From assembly GCF_910592395.1 (NCBI RefSeq), contig NC_088309.1, positions 10,232,501 through 10,296,500 of the forward strand: a DNA stretch of 64,000 bases, in the 5' to 3' direction. Positions within the stretch are counted from its first letter, which is position 1, and each line of letters begins with the position of its first letter. A program made the position numbers and the translations under genes. Shown here in pieces: positions 1-15,200 of this stretch. The notes under the pieces are model-generated. The model searched no databases, was not told the DNA's origin, and saw only the letters and a list, made by a program, of their open reading frames with translations. Source of the DNA: Lineus longissimus. Lineage: Eukaryota > Nemertea > Pilidiophora > Heteronemertea > Lineidae.

Positions 1-222
1 GAAGAATGAGGAATTCAAATACAGCTGATCATGATGTCAAATAAGTCCATACCAGGACGCAGAAGTGAAAGTAGTCGACATAGCATAACAGTCTACATTG
101 GCACAGAAGTCGTATGAAGGTCCAGGCTTGTACAGATACTGCATGATCGAAAACCAAACTCATTCAAAACACCAAGAATTGATAAAGTCTTGATAACACT
201 AATGCAAAACTGACGCACTTAC

Positions 223-3200
223 TGAATGATATTGAAATACATCTGTACTTTAACGGGATCGTCCTTCAGCCAATCACATTTATAACCCATCAATAAGGTA
301 TTTGGACGTAACTTTCCGACCCCCGTGTTTTGTATGAGAGACTGCACGCCCTCCCTTGTACTCTTGGCAGTGGTAGCCGTATAGAATGACTTGATCTTCC
401 TCTTCTTCAACCAGTTGTAGGCGAGGGCTGGATAGGCCCGCAGCTGAGCTGAATAGTCTGATTGTTCACCCTGTAATGATGTCAAATACACGTACTTTCA
501 ATAGTATTGATCTTGTCTTCTTAAAGATTTGCCCTTCTTCAAGTTAGAGGTAATCACATATCATCAGGGGCAAAAATAGCCGGAAAACTTTCCGTTGCAG
601 TTTCATCAAGATAGACGAGGTATACACATTTGTATTGAAATGTCATATCCTCTTGTATTTCATCATTTTCGGGTGAGAGATTGGTAACAGGAGCTGAAGA
701 ATCTATTGAGGTAAGTTCTCTTAAAAATTCAGCCATTTCTCAAGGAATTTGGAAAGACTGTGATTGGGCTTACCTCCATAATATGTCCACAGACCATTAA
801 ACTGATGTTCTTCGTAATATTGGAAGCAAAGTCGACAAGAGCAGGCCTGCTGCTGGGAAAGCCAGACAGAACGAGTATCTGGGGTCTGGAAGAAAACAGA
901 CAGTTTTTTCATGAACTTCGAAAGTAGACCAGAAAGCGATCGAAACGAACAGTGATGGGAAAGAGGAGGCTAGCAACACCGAATTGGACCATTTCTGTAA
1001 CCTACCTGAAATTCTTGACATGATCCAATACCGAGACCAATTTGAGTGAAGACTGGAGGGCATTTCTATAAACGTGTGCCTGGGTTGACGAGCCCCAGTT
1101 AACATCTGAAAGACAATTGATAATCAGATTATTTATTGTTTTTTACCAGGGTATACATTATGGCAATGTTGTTTGCTGGGTTGACGAGCCCCAGTTAACA
1201 TCTGAAAGACAATTGATAATCAGATTATTTATTGTTTTTTACCAGGGTATACATTATGGCAATGTTGTTTGCTTGGACGATGCTAGAAATAAAAGTAAGT
1301 AGCCAATGAGTCAATGTGGCAAAAGGGAGATTTTTTTTACACAAAAGTAATATTTTGTGCTGCACTTGAGTCAGCCAATGTTTTGTCACAACCCCTGCCA
1401 GAAGTAGCGTGCAGCATCAAAGGTCAACTTTGCCGACGACTTCAGTGGTTATCAGCTCCATATTAGGCTTGATGAAGCATGAATTGGGTATGATTAAAAC
1501 TAATTGTGTCCACCCACCTGGTTTCATATAATGTACATAGATATAAAGTCCAGAGACCAACCCGAACGTGATGAGAGCCGTCCACCAGTTGATTACGAAC
1601 ATGACACCCAGGCAGAGTAAACTACCAGCAAGAGCAATCCACATAGAATAGTACTTGAATGCTGGCCGCCAACCTAAAAGCAAAAAGAAACGACTTGCGC
1701 ATTATCCACTGGAAAACTGAAGAAAGAGCATGTTATGCCCGGTGTCCGATAGTGTAGGAGGCCGAGACTGATCCACTATGAAGTTAATGAGAAGTGATGT
1801 TGTACAACGACCACCTCTTATATTCTTGAATGATTCTGAGAAGCGTGTGATAAATGTTACACTTAAGTTGTTGTTTTTTTTCGGTGGTTGCTCTCCTCTT
1901 CGAGGTGCTATTCCCCTGGGCGTCCTACTCATGTTCCACTGTAACAGAGTATCTTCAATGTTCAATTTCTACTTTGGTAGACCAAATATGTGACTCGCTC
2001 TACCAAAACTAGGCGCTTGTCGCATCTGAACTTGACAGGTTGATACGGACTTGTTGTTCATTTCCCTATTGTAGACCTTTTGTGAAATCTATTACAAACT
2101 GATTTGGTCACATTTCACAAAAGGTCTACAATAGGGAAATGAACAACAAGTCCGTATCAACCTGTCAAGTTCAGATGCGACAAGCGCCTAGTTTTGGTAG
2201 AGCGGGTCACATATTGTGGTACAGTAGAACCTCTCTATTAAGGTCACCCTCGGGACTGACTAGTGCTGTCCTTAATAAAGAGGTGTCTTGATTAGAGAGG
2301 TCAAATTGAATGAAAACCACCACTTTGGGACCAAAAATAGTGTCCTTAATAGAGAGGTTGTCCTTAACAGAGGTGTCCGCTATGGGAGGTTCTACTGTAC
2401 AATAGAGCATAAGAGTCGATCTGCTCACTTACCAGGTGACTTTGCCAGCGATGCATCAAAACAGGAGTAGTTGATGAGGGTATAGGACATGAGAAAGAAG
2501 TTGGAGATGATCGGGGCAATAGTGTTCAATTCACCTGAAAGGAAATTGATTTCATCAGATCAGGCTGATTACTTTGAATATATAGGTTTATTGAAATGGA
2601 CAGGTTGGAAAATGTATCCTTTTTGAGCAGCCACTGTTCTCACCCAACTACAGGGTGCTCCAGAAAACTTTTCCCTCACACAATGGTACACAATAGAATT
2701 CTATTGTGCAAGGGAAAAGTCTTCTGGGCCACCCTGTAGATCGAATTTTGGTTGAGAAATAGGCCATATATGTAGTTACATCCAATTACATAATTTGACC
2801 TCTGTTTCCCTACAAGGTCAGTGGTTTCTATCAGAATAGAAGAGCATGATTTTTTAAAAGAAACGAAAAAGATGTTGATCAAAAGTCGGTCAAAGTCACA
2901 ACACAAGAGTATCAGGTTCAGTCAGCCAGGACTGTATTACTCAATTGGCAATGAGTCGATCTAGCGTTATCTGCCCATTCCATTCTATATTTTCCAATCA
3001 CTTACCTATAGCTATGAAAACCAGTGCAATAAAAAACGTCAATGCATATGCTCTTCTGGGCTCCTCATTTTTCCCGTAACCCTTTGCAAAAACATGGATC
3101 TTGGGGAAAATTTTATCCTTGCATACAGCCTGAAAGTCAATGAGGATGCAATGAAAGATTTTACAAGGAAAGTAACAAAGTTTGAGTTCTCTCATGAAAA

Positions 3201-6200
3201 AGTATTTCGTATTTCTTTCAAGGCTTTTTCTCTTGCACAACCAAGTACAACGAAACTAAAGTTTAACATTTGAATCAAGGGATGAGGCAATCAAAGTGAA
3301 GTGACTTGAAAACATCTGACTTTTAAACTCAATTGAGAAAAGTACAAAGTGGTTTGGAAGGGTTTGAACCTATTTTCTTAGGGGCCGACGCTCTTTACCA
3401 CATCGCTACCATAACAATCTCAACGCTCTGTAACAATGACGCCCTCTTTCCTTACCTGGAAGACTTTGGGTGCTCCAACAAGACTAGCGAGAGCAGATGA
3501 GAGCGTCGCAGAGAATATACCAGCAGTTACAATAGGACCGAATCCCGAGACCATTTCCATCACCTGTAGAAGATAAACGAAATAGAGCTAATCGGCAATG
3601 ATACATATTCAAGATTCAGGTGATGAAGGTAACAATGATATCCTCATTTATCACCCTAGGGGGCCTAAAATCATTTATCGTAATTCAAACCTAGCTCATC
3701 AACTGTTCTTTTGTGTTCAAACAAAGATCGTTCATCCCCTAGCCTAATTCGGTGGCAAAAGACCTCTGCCAGATTGATTTTGTAGCTGTAATGTGTCATT
3801 ATCTTCCCTGAAGAAAACTTGAAATTACTTTTGCAAAAATGATAACAATTCTGTAAAACGTGTCATTCTGAAATAACAATTCTAAATTCAACACCCCTCG
3901 AATACACACAGGTAGCTATTTACATGTACATTTCATTTCAAAGAATGCTAATGACCCCAGTCATAAATAAGTTGTGCAATATTTGTCATGATAAACCATA
4001 GACTCCATTAAATAACTCATTAGTAAATTGATAGCACCTCAATGGGTGTGGTTGGCGGTTTGTTAACCATTTAATGCATGCTTTGTATCTATTGTGTTAC
4101 AACCTCCCAAGGGCAAGGCAGCTACATTGCAGATGTTTATCATGACGAAATACAAAAATATGCATGTAGATGTAGGTAAAAATTACAAAATAAATATAAA
4201 ACAAAATAGGTTTACCAGTATTACAGTCAATAGTCTACTCTGACACTAACAGCTGGTAAATATCCCTAAAACAATTAACAGTATCCCACTTACCTGAAAG
4301 TTATTCAACAAGCCATATTTACAATTTCCTTCAGCAATGCACTGAGACAAATTAGTATCGTTGACAGTATGATTGAGGGTAGACAAGTTCGACATGGCCA
4401 TGGTCGACATGGTAGCCATGTCATTGAGCGTTGAGTTGAGCGTTGAGTTGAGGAGGACTGATGCAATTGGTCCAAAAGCATCTCTGACGATACATGAGCC
4501 TGCCAAGCACGCCATGAAGAGGTACACGACTGTACTGATAAGGATTGCCCAGAGGGTCCCTCGAGGAATGTCTTTTTGTGGATCCTTAAATAAGAGAGGA
4601 TAGGATTGTTATGTTAATGTAACACCAATAAAGCTAGTAACATGTAACACCAGTGTAACACCACTAAAGATAGTGACATGCAACACCAGTTTTACGCCGC
4701 TGAAGCTGGCGATATGTGACACCATCGAAGCTAGTGCCAAACTCTAGTGACACTGCTCTCTTCTCTCTATCTCACTCTGTGTTCCCTCGAGCTTGAAATA
4801 ATTTTCCTTCAGAGACCACAGTGCTACACATGACAAGACCTTTTGCTTGCCTTGACCAAGGTATGACACCTGTAGCATCATAAACAGCATGAAATAACAT
4901 CAATTCTGATTCAGTCCGGAATTCTGCTACTTTTCACAACTTATTTTGTAATCCAAGGTCTTGAGCTCCATCCTTGAGGGTCGTGACTTGCCTAAGGACA
5001 CAGACCATAGAGAAAGTCACCCTACTATTGCTCTCCAGATTCTTTATTCTTACCACGAGATCACCGGAGATGTTCGCTCCTGCTAGAATTCCGGTAGCAG
5101 CAGGAAAGAAGACGGCAAATACAGAGAAGAAAGACTCTGTTCCCCTGAACCCTGGCCCCAGGTTTTCAACAAATATTGGACCTGCAACACACAAATAAGT
5201 TAGTTGATTATTGAGAAGGAGCAAATTTTCAAACACTTTCAGTAGAAGAACAAGGCTGAATTCATTGAGAAATGGCTTGTTATAATGTTACATAATTATA
5301 TTTAAGACCACACGCAACTCACATAGTATTATTGCTGGTTGCAGCAATAAAAATCCCTCATCTGCAAGTTGCTTTACACTTTTTTTTATTCTCACCTCTA
5401 TAGCCTACGAAACCTTTGGATAACTTGTCTTCAGTTGGAGGGATGAATGTTCCTATGATGAAATCGACAATGGCGATGATGAGAACGACAAGCAGCACGA
5501 GCTGGGCCTGAAAAGATCAAGAATGCGATGTTATAAATCTAAGACATTACTTACTGTCAGAAATACTCGGAGTCACATCTTCGGATTAGAAACTGCTGGA
5601 AGTCAATATTAGAGGAAATTACTCAGGACACTTACCAAGCCCATTGATTGAGCAACTATCAACTGAAATACTTTGCGCTCTGTATTCTGAGCACACAATT
5701 TCTCCAAGATGAAGACGATAATGGATGAGCAAACAAGCTCGGATAATGATGTACTATGTAGTGATAAAGAGTCGTATAGATGGCTAGCCTTGATGTGAAC
5801 TTCATCTGTACCATTGTCAGTCACCAGTACATATTTGTTGCGACTTACCACGACTGGATACCGTCTCATCACATTTGCGCCCTCATGTTGCATCCAGCTT
5901 TGCCAACCTCTGAACAGAATATCTAACGAATTTGCAAATGCCAATGGAATAAGCAAACAAGCTTGTATATGTGTCTGGCCAGAAATAGCAGGGAATCATG
6001 ACAAGATACTGTCTCATCCAACATGTATCCATACATTTTCAATTTGCAGAACACTAAATACTGTATTAGCTGCCAAATTTTTAATGGTTAACGCATCACA
6101 GTTGAAATTTTCTAGCTAACCTTTGCATTTGACAGTGCATTCTCAAATATCACGAAAAATAAAACACTCAATTTTCACCTTTATTTTCAGTCCAATTTTG

Positions 6201-9200
6201 CCAATCTCTGAGCAGAAAATCTTGTCAAGTGGCAGACGGTAATGAAATAAGCAAACAACCTATCCTTTCAAAGGTCACAACATTCGATGGAGTCATGGCA
6301 TATTGATCCAGACAGGATGCATCGGTAACTAGACCAATCCAATGTATTTATAGAGAAAACTGCCTTGATTGATGGAAGGGTGGAAGAAATGCTCCGTGTG
6401 ATAGACTGTGACCGTTCATCATATGTGTCTATCGATGCAGCTGACAACTTCAGGCAGACTCAAGGGGGAACTTATGGGTGCTCGAGGATAAATTACTTCC
6501 ATAAGTTCAATGATTTTGAAAATGAATACCAAAAAGATGGAAAAAAAGAAAAGAGAGCTACTGCTCGAGCCGTTGACATGAGCCAGATAGAACTTATCCC
6601 AGTTTCTGCAGTATTAGCATGATTGAGCAACTAAGAGTATCACTCCCCCTGGACAGGATGCTGATCCAGGGCAGGTTAACTTCCCAGGCAGGACTGGTAC
6701 CCATTTATAGACCAGGGTGGAGAGAAGTAAGATTATGTGTCCTGCTCAAGGACACTATTCAGAACATGGAACAGACAACCTGCTGCTCATGAGCTCGGTA
6801 TTTCAACCACTATGCTACTAGTTTCCCCCCCAAATTCTAGCTATAATATATATCGATCCAGACACCACACATCAATAATCAATACCAGAAGATATTGGAA
6901 AAACATAGCTCAGTTGATTGATGGGTTAAGGTAGACACCACAGAGAGACAAGAAAATAAGTCAACGTCATATTTTAAGACTGTTCAAGAGGAAATATTTA
7001 GTCGCGTTCTTATAATATCCACAATCATATCGATCCAGACACAGAGAAACCGGGGTGATATGTAATAAGAAGCAATGATTAGAAACTATGACTAGAGTAT
7101 CATAGTAAAACGTTTTTCCGGCAAAAGCAAGCATCATTTCCTGACTACTCAGCATTAGGAGTGTCATCCCACTGGATGAATGCTCTGTTCATCATTGAGC
7201 AGAGAATTGAGGTTTGAGCATATTATTAGAGATGTTAAAGCAGATTGAGTAACTTGTTACAGGACATTTTGCAACATTTTGCTTAGAATCAAGCTGAATT
7301 CCCTTCCCAAGATCACTAAGAGCTTGATTTCTTAACCTGCTACCAAGAGAATAACCAAAACAAGTTCAAAGCATGGTAGGTTCAAAGCTATTTGTAGCTG
7401 ACAGAACTGATCCTTTAAAAAAACCATGGTTAATAGTTTGTCACTAATAGAATGTATAGTAAACGAGTGTTAGAAATGTCGAGAAATGCATTTCAAATCT
7501 TGAATCAGTAGATGAAAGTCAGACAGGCGCCTGTAGCTGACAGACTCGCACGCTGAATTGAACATTTGATATGTTTGCTCTTCAAACATTAGACACATGG
7601 GCCTCATTATCAAACAACAACATATATCAAGTAAGACGTATGAAAAATTTATAACATAATCACAACAGTCTATCCTGTTGATTTATTCTTACTTCTCAAT
7701 CTCAATTGGCTAACTTGCTCCTGCTGCTTTTAAAACTATTTAGCACATTTTCATGAACAAAATGCAATGCATGTTTAACATAATAGGCAAAATTTGGACA
7801 AAAGGATTCGAACAGAACATGAATATTTCCATGGCACTAGACACAGCCAGCAACAATTCCCTGAAGTCCAAAAACCTGTTGTGGAGTTGTGATGGTACAG
7901 TAGGTTGTCCTGCTGATTACGCTGTTCAGTTACAGGACAGACTTATAAAACAGTCACCAAGGTAACGCTAATGGAAGTCGTAAAAATACTGCTCGGTCAA
8001 GCCTTATAAAATAAGAACTACAAAATCACTTAGGGCCATACTATAGTGTGACTCTCTCAATCTCTGAGCCTAAGCTAGGGCAAAACCGGGTATCCTCATA
8101 ATTCCTTCCATTGGAGACAGTGATCTGGTGATCAACCGGCCATTTGGGGTAGTCCTGTGTATAATCCAACCTCATCTGCAAGCTGCAATGGTGGAATGTG
8201 TTCCAATTCTTATTTAACAGCCTTTAACACATGCTACTAAGCAGTTAATCCTACCATCGTTAAGAAATACTACTTCAATCACCAACCAAATTGCTAAAGG
8301 CAATAACCTTAACTTAGTTAGCCATGGAACTGAAATGGGAAATTTGATTAACTGTCTTTATCACCAAACCAGTATGAATATTTAATTGGAATACAGACAG
8401 AATATTTATCAGGAACACTGAAATTTGAAGAAGAACCACGATGCAATTAGATTTTGACGGACATATCAGCAAAAATTTCATAAGTTGATTCGGCAACAAG
8501 ATCAGTTCATGACTCAATAAAATTTGCAAAAATCTTCTTTTGTCTGCTATCCCCTGGGAAAAAAATGAGGGAGAAGGTGACAAGTTGCAGAAAGATCTAT
8601 ATGAATGAACAGTGAGCTTACCCTTGCTTCCCATTCCATTCCTATGACCGCTATTGTGATTAGCAGAAATAAGGTGATGGTACCGATGATCCTAATGTCA
8701 TTGGTTGGATCCACCATCTGGGCTCCATGTGCCTGAAAGTAAACAAAATATCGTTCTGTGTTTTTCTCAAAGATGCATGGTTTGCATTGAGATAAAATAC
8801 ATTATTATTCAAAATGAAACAAACTTTCAATGTCTTGCAGTGATACCGTACAGGTTATCTCCAAGACGAGGACCCATAGGTTATCTCCATGACAAGGACC
8901 CAAGCCTGTTACTTCGTGTTTATGGACTTACCGCCATCAGATCTCGAACTGTCTCCGCAAAACCAACAACATACATTGCTACCGCCACTGCATTGGCCAT
9001 TGAAAATATAAGTCCTATAGCACCTCCGAACTCTGGACCCAGACTTCGAGATATCATGTAGTAAGCACCGCCTAAAAGAATAAAAACAATGACAAAATCA
9101 TTTAACAATGTATAGCAAGGACAGTCAGTCAAGTCATGGTACACTGGAATGGAATAATGAAAGATGGAAACACATTTTCTGTGGTCCAAAATTGAGAAAT

Positions 9201-12200
9201 GACTTGAAACTCAGAAGAAGAGGAATGGTATAAGAAGTGTATTGTGTTGGGATTCTGACAAAATTGCTCACAATCTATCAGGTATCAGGAATCGGGAGAA
9301 ATAGGGCTGTTACCCTTTTTCCCTCCCTGCAACTCCAGCTGACAGATATTTGTTTGTGACTCCACTCCCTGCTACCACAATCAGAGACGGCCCAAAATAT
9401 GCAATGATCAAAGTGTTTGAAATGGTGACTGATGTACAACAAACAAATTGTTGGACTGGAAAGAGTTATCATCAGTTGACTGAAAATGTTGAGTATATCG
9501 TCACAAGTTTTTTTCTACCAACATAATTTCCATCTTGTCCAAAGATTATTGGTATCATGATCAAAGATTTATGGACAACGAATCCACATGGCCTTTCCAT
9601 CAGGAAATTAGTTGTGACACTTCACTTCAATCATCGAATAAAGGCAACCTACGCCAAAGGTTAGTCACGAGCGACCTTTACAACAACATATTAATCAAAA
9701 TATACTCCTTGTACATTGCACCTTTATTGATAAGGGCTCCTGTTGCAGATATTCATAACCAGTGTCCTGTACGCACAAAAACAACAGCATTATCAGCTTC
9801 CTGAATAGGGAGGATGATAATGATGTCGCAACCTATGTAAGCCCCGAATAAGGACTGGAACATTACTTTGATTTTCCCCCGCCCGGGAATTATCCAACAG
9901 AGACATGATCTACTGGCAGGGTAGAGACGCCTCTAGGGAGGCAACCAAGGAGATGGCAAAGGGTTCCTGTTGCAGACGTCAAATAACCTGAGCTTCCTAT
10001 GTCAATATCCCATTGCCTTATCAACTTCTTGTTTTGCTGGAATTGGCTGCCTCCCTGGTTGTCAGGCAATCTACTGATTAGATGTTGAAAATCGTCCACT
10101 GTTTAGCCAGCCACCTACTGCAGTAACGTTTGAACATCTGTAGTAGCTGATGGCTAATGGGATTTCCTGATCGATCTTTCCATAAAGCTGTTATTAGAAC
10201 AATATCAAGTGACAGCCAATTTGCTGTGTCGAGGTGTTTGTGAAATAATGAAACTGTGACAGCCAGTTAGCTGTGTCAAGGTGTCTGTGAAGTAATGAAA
10301 CTGTGACAGCCAATTATAAAGCTGTGTCGAGGTGTTTGTGAAGTAATGAAACTGTGACAGCCAGTTAGCTGTGTCGAGGTGTTTGTAAAGTAATGAAACT
10401 GTGACAGCCAGTTAGCTGTGTTGAGGTGTTTGTAAAGTAATGAAACTGTGACAGCCAGTAAGCTGTGTCGAGGTGTTTGTAAAGTAATGAAACTGTGACA
10501 GCCAGTAAGCTGTGTCGAGGTGTTTGTAAAGTAATGAAACTGTGACAGCCAGTTAGCTGTGTCGAGGTGTTTGTAAAGTAATGAAACTGTGACAGCCAGT
10601 AAGCTGTGTCGAGGTGTTTGTAAAGTAATGAAACTGTGACAGCCAGTAAGCTGTGTCGAGGTGTTTGTAAAGTAATGAAACTGTGACAGCCAGTTAGCTG
10701 TGTCGAGGTGTTTGTAAAGTAATGAAACTGTGACAGCCAGTAAGCTGTGTCGAGGTGTTTGTAAAGTAATGAAACTGTGACAGCCAATAAGCTGTGTCGA
10801 GGTGTTTGTAAAGTAATGAAACTGTGACAGCCAGTTAGCTGTGTCGAGGTGTTTGTGAAGTAATGAAACTGTCTCCTCTAGGAATGTGGAGAGTGATTTA
10901 TTGTAGAACTCCAATGTTTGCGGTGTTGAATTTTTGCAAATGCCAAGTGATGGACATGTTCACGCGGTATATTTGGTGAGTCAAGGCATTTTTCCTCCAA
11001 ATAATTTAAATAAATTTAAAATATTTTTTTAGATTTTGCTCTCTCGGCGCTGTAGTGTAGATATACTCAAATCCATTGCCAACACCTCGAACTGTCTCTG
11101 AATTAATTACACCAAAAGCACACAAAGCATATGAATCGAAGCAATATAGCATGGAATTGACCAACAGCCCGGAGACAAAATAATGACCCCATCCCCATTA
11201 CAGATGAGGCAACAAAAGAACCAATTTACCAACCATCTGAATGCCTCATATGATTTCCATAGCCTGATATGAAAGCAGCAGGTCACAATAAAATATGGTC
11301 AAAATGGTGCTGGGCGAGACGCACACAGATGAGACAGCCACTGAAGCAAATATTAAACCGTCTGCGCTGAAGACACATACAGAACTTCATCTGGATCATT
11401 CTTTTACAAATGCCCGATATCAAGATGAAACTTGGCCAAAAAAACCTGTCGACACCGCATCAACAGAATCACACGCATTGATGAGATATCCATCACAGGG
11501 CTAAAGACTATCTTCCATCTACACAGATGATGACCCATGGGACTATGGGACTTAGATCAATCTTTCCGCCGTTTAATCATCAAGGGATTAGTTGGAGCCA
11601 TCGAAGCTGTCTAAAAGCATTTGGAGAGAAAAAATGTACTTCGTAACAGAGAGCGTAAAAGAAGAAGTGAGCGTGAGATGATGCAATTTGTTCCCGAAAT
11701 AGCTTCAGACTGCCAACGTTAAAGCCTGATCACTTCTGTGAATGACTGATTGGAAGGATTGGTTGACCTTTTGCCAATCCCTCAAGTCTTGAATCACCGG
11801 GGTGTCCGGTCGAATTCAGCTCTTGACCTCACTCCCTCAGCAGATCAATTTGTGAATATTGACCCTTGGTGGTCGAGATGGGCAACATCACCGAGAAAAA
11901 TATTTCGTAGGTCAATGAGGAACAAGGTCTGTGTCGATATTTCATACAGATGTTGACCACGCTAGGGTTGAAATAATGTTTTAGATACTGATTGGCTGGG
12001 TTGCCCAAGCCGCTGACTAGCTCTTCAGGCTGGAGTTTTTAAGCGCCTAGGAGTATCGCTCCCCCTGGATAGGACGCTGGTCAATCCGAGGTAATCCTGG
12101 TAGTACCCGACTATGCTCTTTGGAGGAGAGAAAGCAACATATGTACAGAGATCACATAGATGCGTTGCTGAAAGATACAGATGAAAAAGTGGTGCTCCTG

Positions 12201-15200
12201 CATAGAGATGAACCCACAACTTCTCGATTAATTACCCTGGCACTCTAAAAACTACGCCATCAATCTCCCTGGGGTTGAAACCGAACACAAACCAGTCAAA
12301 TTCCTCGATAAACTTGACAGCCTACATTACTTTTCCCCATCATTACCAACATCCAACCACTTCAAATGCAATTCCCTCACTGAGGATCTCAAGCCTCATT
12401 AGATTGAGTGTCACTAATGAATTGAGACATGCACTTCTGTATCATTATTGCTCTAAAGTGGATTGGATGTCAGGTGGTGGTAAGTCTCTTGATGAACACT
12501 CAAAGGCACCAAGTTTTACTATAACAACTTATTTAGTATAGCTTTGATAACCAACTGAACATGTTTGATATTTTGAAGCAAAGCATTGGGGATGACTTGA
12601 TGCAGATCAACAAAATGCCATCTTACCCCCAAACCAAACATAAGGTCAAACCCCACTGTGACAACAGTCAGTCCCTAAAACCGACTAAAGAAGATGCAAA
12701 ATGCATTTCTTTAATGTGTTTATCAGAGTTTATCATTCTTGGGCCGGATGTGAAATTCCATCCGCATGACTGAACAGAATTTGAATACATGAACTAGTTC
12801 CTTTTTCAAGACAGAATATCATTCTGTCACCTTATTCAAGTTTGACAATGTGCACACTCTTAGTTGCAGTGATCTACCCCACAACAGATCAAAACACACA
12901 TGGTGTGCCCTGGATGTTTGAATGTCACGGTCCACATCCATTGAGTTCAATTCCGTCACAACATAACAAACTCTTTATTAGTGATAGGTAAAGCATGATC
13001 ATAAAGATGCCACCAAACTTGACTTAGAAAAATGCATAGCTTTCATCTCAGTCTACTGCAATTCAGGAGGTTCATCTAGTTTTGGTTGACTATATTAGTG
13101 GTGTTTGCTACATTGCCTTCTGAGGTGTGATCAAGTCAGCATGTGACATGGACAAACTGATGCCTAAACTTCCTATGACTCTTATAAAAAGATACAGCCC
13201 AGAACTTTTCCTTCCAGCCTAGCAAACATAAGTTGCGCGTACACCACGAAATATTGGTGGACCAATTGCACGTACACCACCACATTGCCGCGACAAATTT
13301 GTTCGGCAATCCATTGCCGGTACAAATTGCCGGGCGAATTTGTCCCATCAAGCTTGATGGTCCAAATTCAATTAGCTAGTTAGATGGTTCGGCGTCAGGT
13401 GGCGCTTTCGAAATGGTTCTTTCTGCTTATTGTTTACGCGCCATCTGTTGCCGGATTTTATAACTAGCTGCAGCGCTGGTGTACGCGCTTGGTGGATTTT
13501 CGATGGTGCGGCATTGGTTCGCGAACCAAGATTGGTGGTCCATTTTCAGGTGGTGTACACGCGGCTATATACTACTTCCAACTTCCTGATTAAAATGCTT
13601 TTATTATGGGCAAATTGCATTCCTAATCTACCAATCTGACAATCAAAACACAAAAGCACCCCGGTAATAAAACTGCCACAAATTAATCAATATCAAAATT
13701 ATTACCAACTTAACACAGTAGGTGAGATGTTGCACACTGACAAAAATGTCAACGAATGTGAAAATGATAGATGTAAACACATGTATACAGCACAACGCAT
13801 GTTTAAAAGGTCATTTTGCATGTTTCTCCTGAGGATACAGATTGTCATATTACGGGTTCTCATATTTTCTACAACTATTCTAAATTTAGCTCACTTATAA
13901 TCACTCAAGCATTGCATAATGTATAATAGTATGTATGTCACCAGTCTATGGTTCTCATTCAGTCTTGTAACCGCCTGATGAGGGTTCGAGCGAACCGAAA
14001 TCGATCGTTGAATTTGTATATAGTGTAAATAAACGTCTACATCATGAAGATGTTAGCAACTTTCATTGCGTATATGTGACTCGTCACACCAAAACCAGGC
14101 GCATGTCGCACAGAAGATGAGCCTAAATGACACCAGAAGATAATGGGAGAAATTGATGTGCTCATACTTCACAAAAGGCAGACAATAGAGAAATGAACAA
14201 ACAGTCCGTCTCAACCTGCCAAGCACAGAGCGACATGCGCCTGGTTTTGCTGTGACGGATCACATTATATGGTTGTATCGATACATATTGAGTTAGAGGT
14301 AACTCAGGCCCACTGGTAAGCCAGACTAGGCAGCTCATGTATCTATTCTGTGAAGTTCCTAAAAAAGTTCTGTTACACTTACCCCCTTTTACTTCACCAT
14401 TGGTACAAATAGCGGACATAGACAAAGCTGTAATTGTCGTCACCACGGCAGAGAGAAGAATTATCACAAGTGCAAGTCCTATCCCGGCCTGTCCCACCAC
14501 CCAGGAGAGACGGATGAACAGCATCACACCCCAGATATTCAGGAGACATCGCACCTGAATAGTTAGAGAAGAAGGAAAGATGTAAAACGTTTTTATAATC
14601 TCAGCCACTGAGGCCTCAACACCTCAACACTAGGATGGTGATGCAAGGTCATCGTGTCATCAGAGAATAGGGGGGACGATTTTCCCAGTTTCAGTCAGAT
14701 AAAAGACTACTAGCAACTTTTGGATGTTGTGTTTAAACACATTGTGGAGCAGATCATGGGTCATAACATCCCTATTACTAATAGTGCCATTCCATTTTTT
14801 CCACAATTCCACGATCCTGAATTGTATAAAAATCACTTTGCTAACAAGACTTACTAATACTCCTTTGACCCATCCAAATTTCGTGGCCTGATTCTTTGAG
14901 TTGGCTGGAACCACCTTGTGATCTGGCGTGTCCGTTTCTGCTTTCTTGGCTATACCATTTTCCTCTGGTAACAGCGGATCTTGGATAAATCCATCCTGGG
15001 GAAAAAAAACATACCGGTATTAAATCCCTGAATTCTTTCCGAAAATTGTTACCTTCATCCATGTTTATGTTACTGCTTGTGTGTGGGATTTATACAAAGG
15101 CTGAATCAAACCTTTCTATTATTACTGTGTACATTTTGGAAGAAAATATTCCAGAATTGAAGAGGATTACATATTCTATAAGTATTATCATGAGGTGTTT

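Larger units (their letters stand above)
9072..14382. other. Cotransporter intron, 5.3 kb, repeat-rich
   Basis: No coding exon was recognised. Contents in order: the 47-bp minisatellite (10205-10873), a SINE-like fragment (12051-12140), a terminal-inverted-repeat element (13232-13565), a hammerhead-like core (13975-14000) and a MITE (14074-14265). The rest is ordinary AT-rich sequence. Confidence 0.7.

Noticed and set aside
3360-3410. Functional tRNA gene
   Set aside because: A and B boxes are present, but no acceptor or anticodon stems could be paired.
10276-10914. 212-aa minus-strand open frame
   Set aside because: It is the 47-bp minisatellite read through; the unit is stop-free in all three frames, so length is meaningless.
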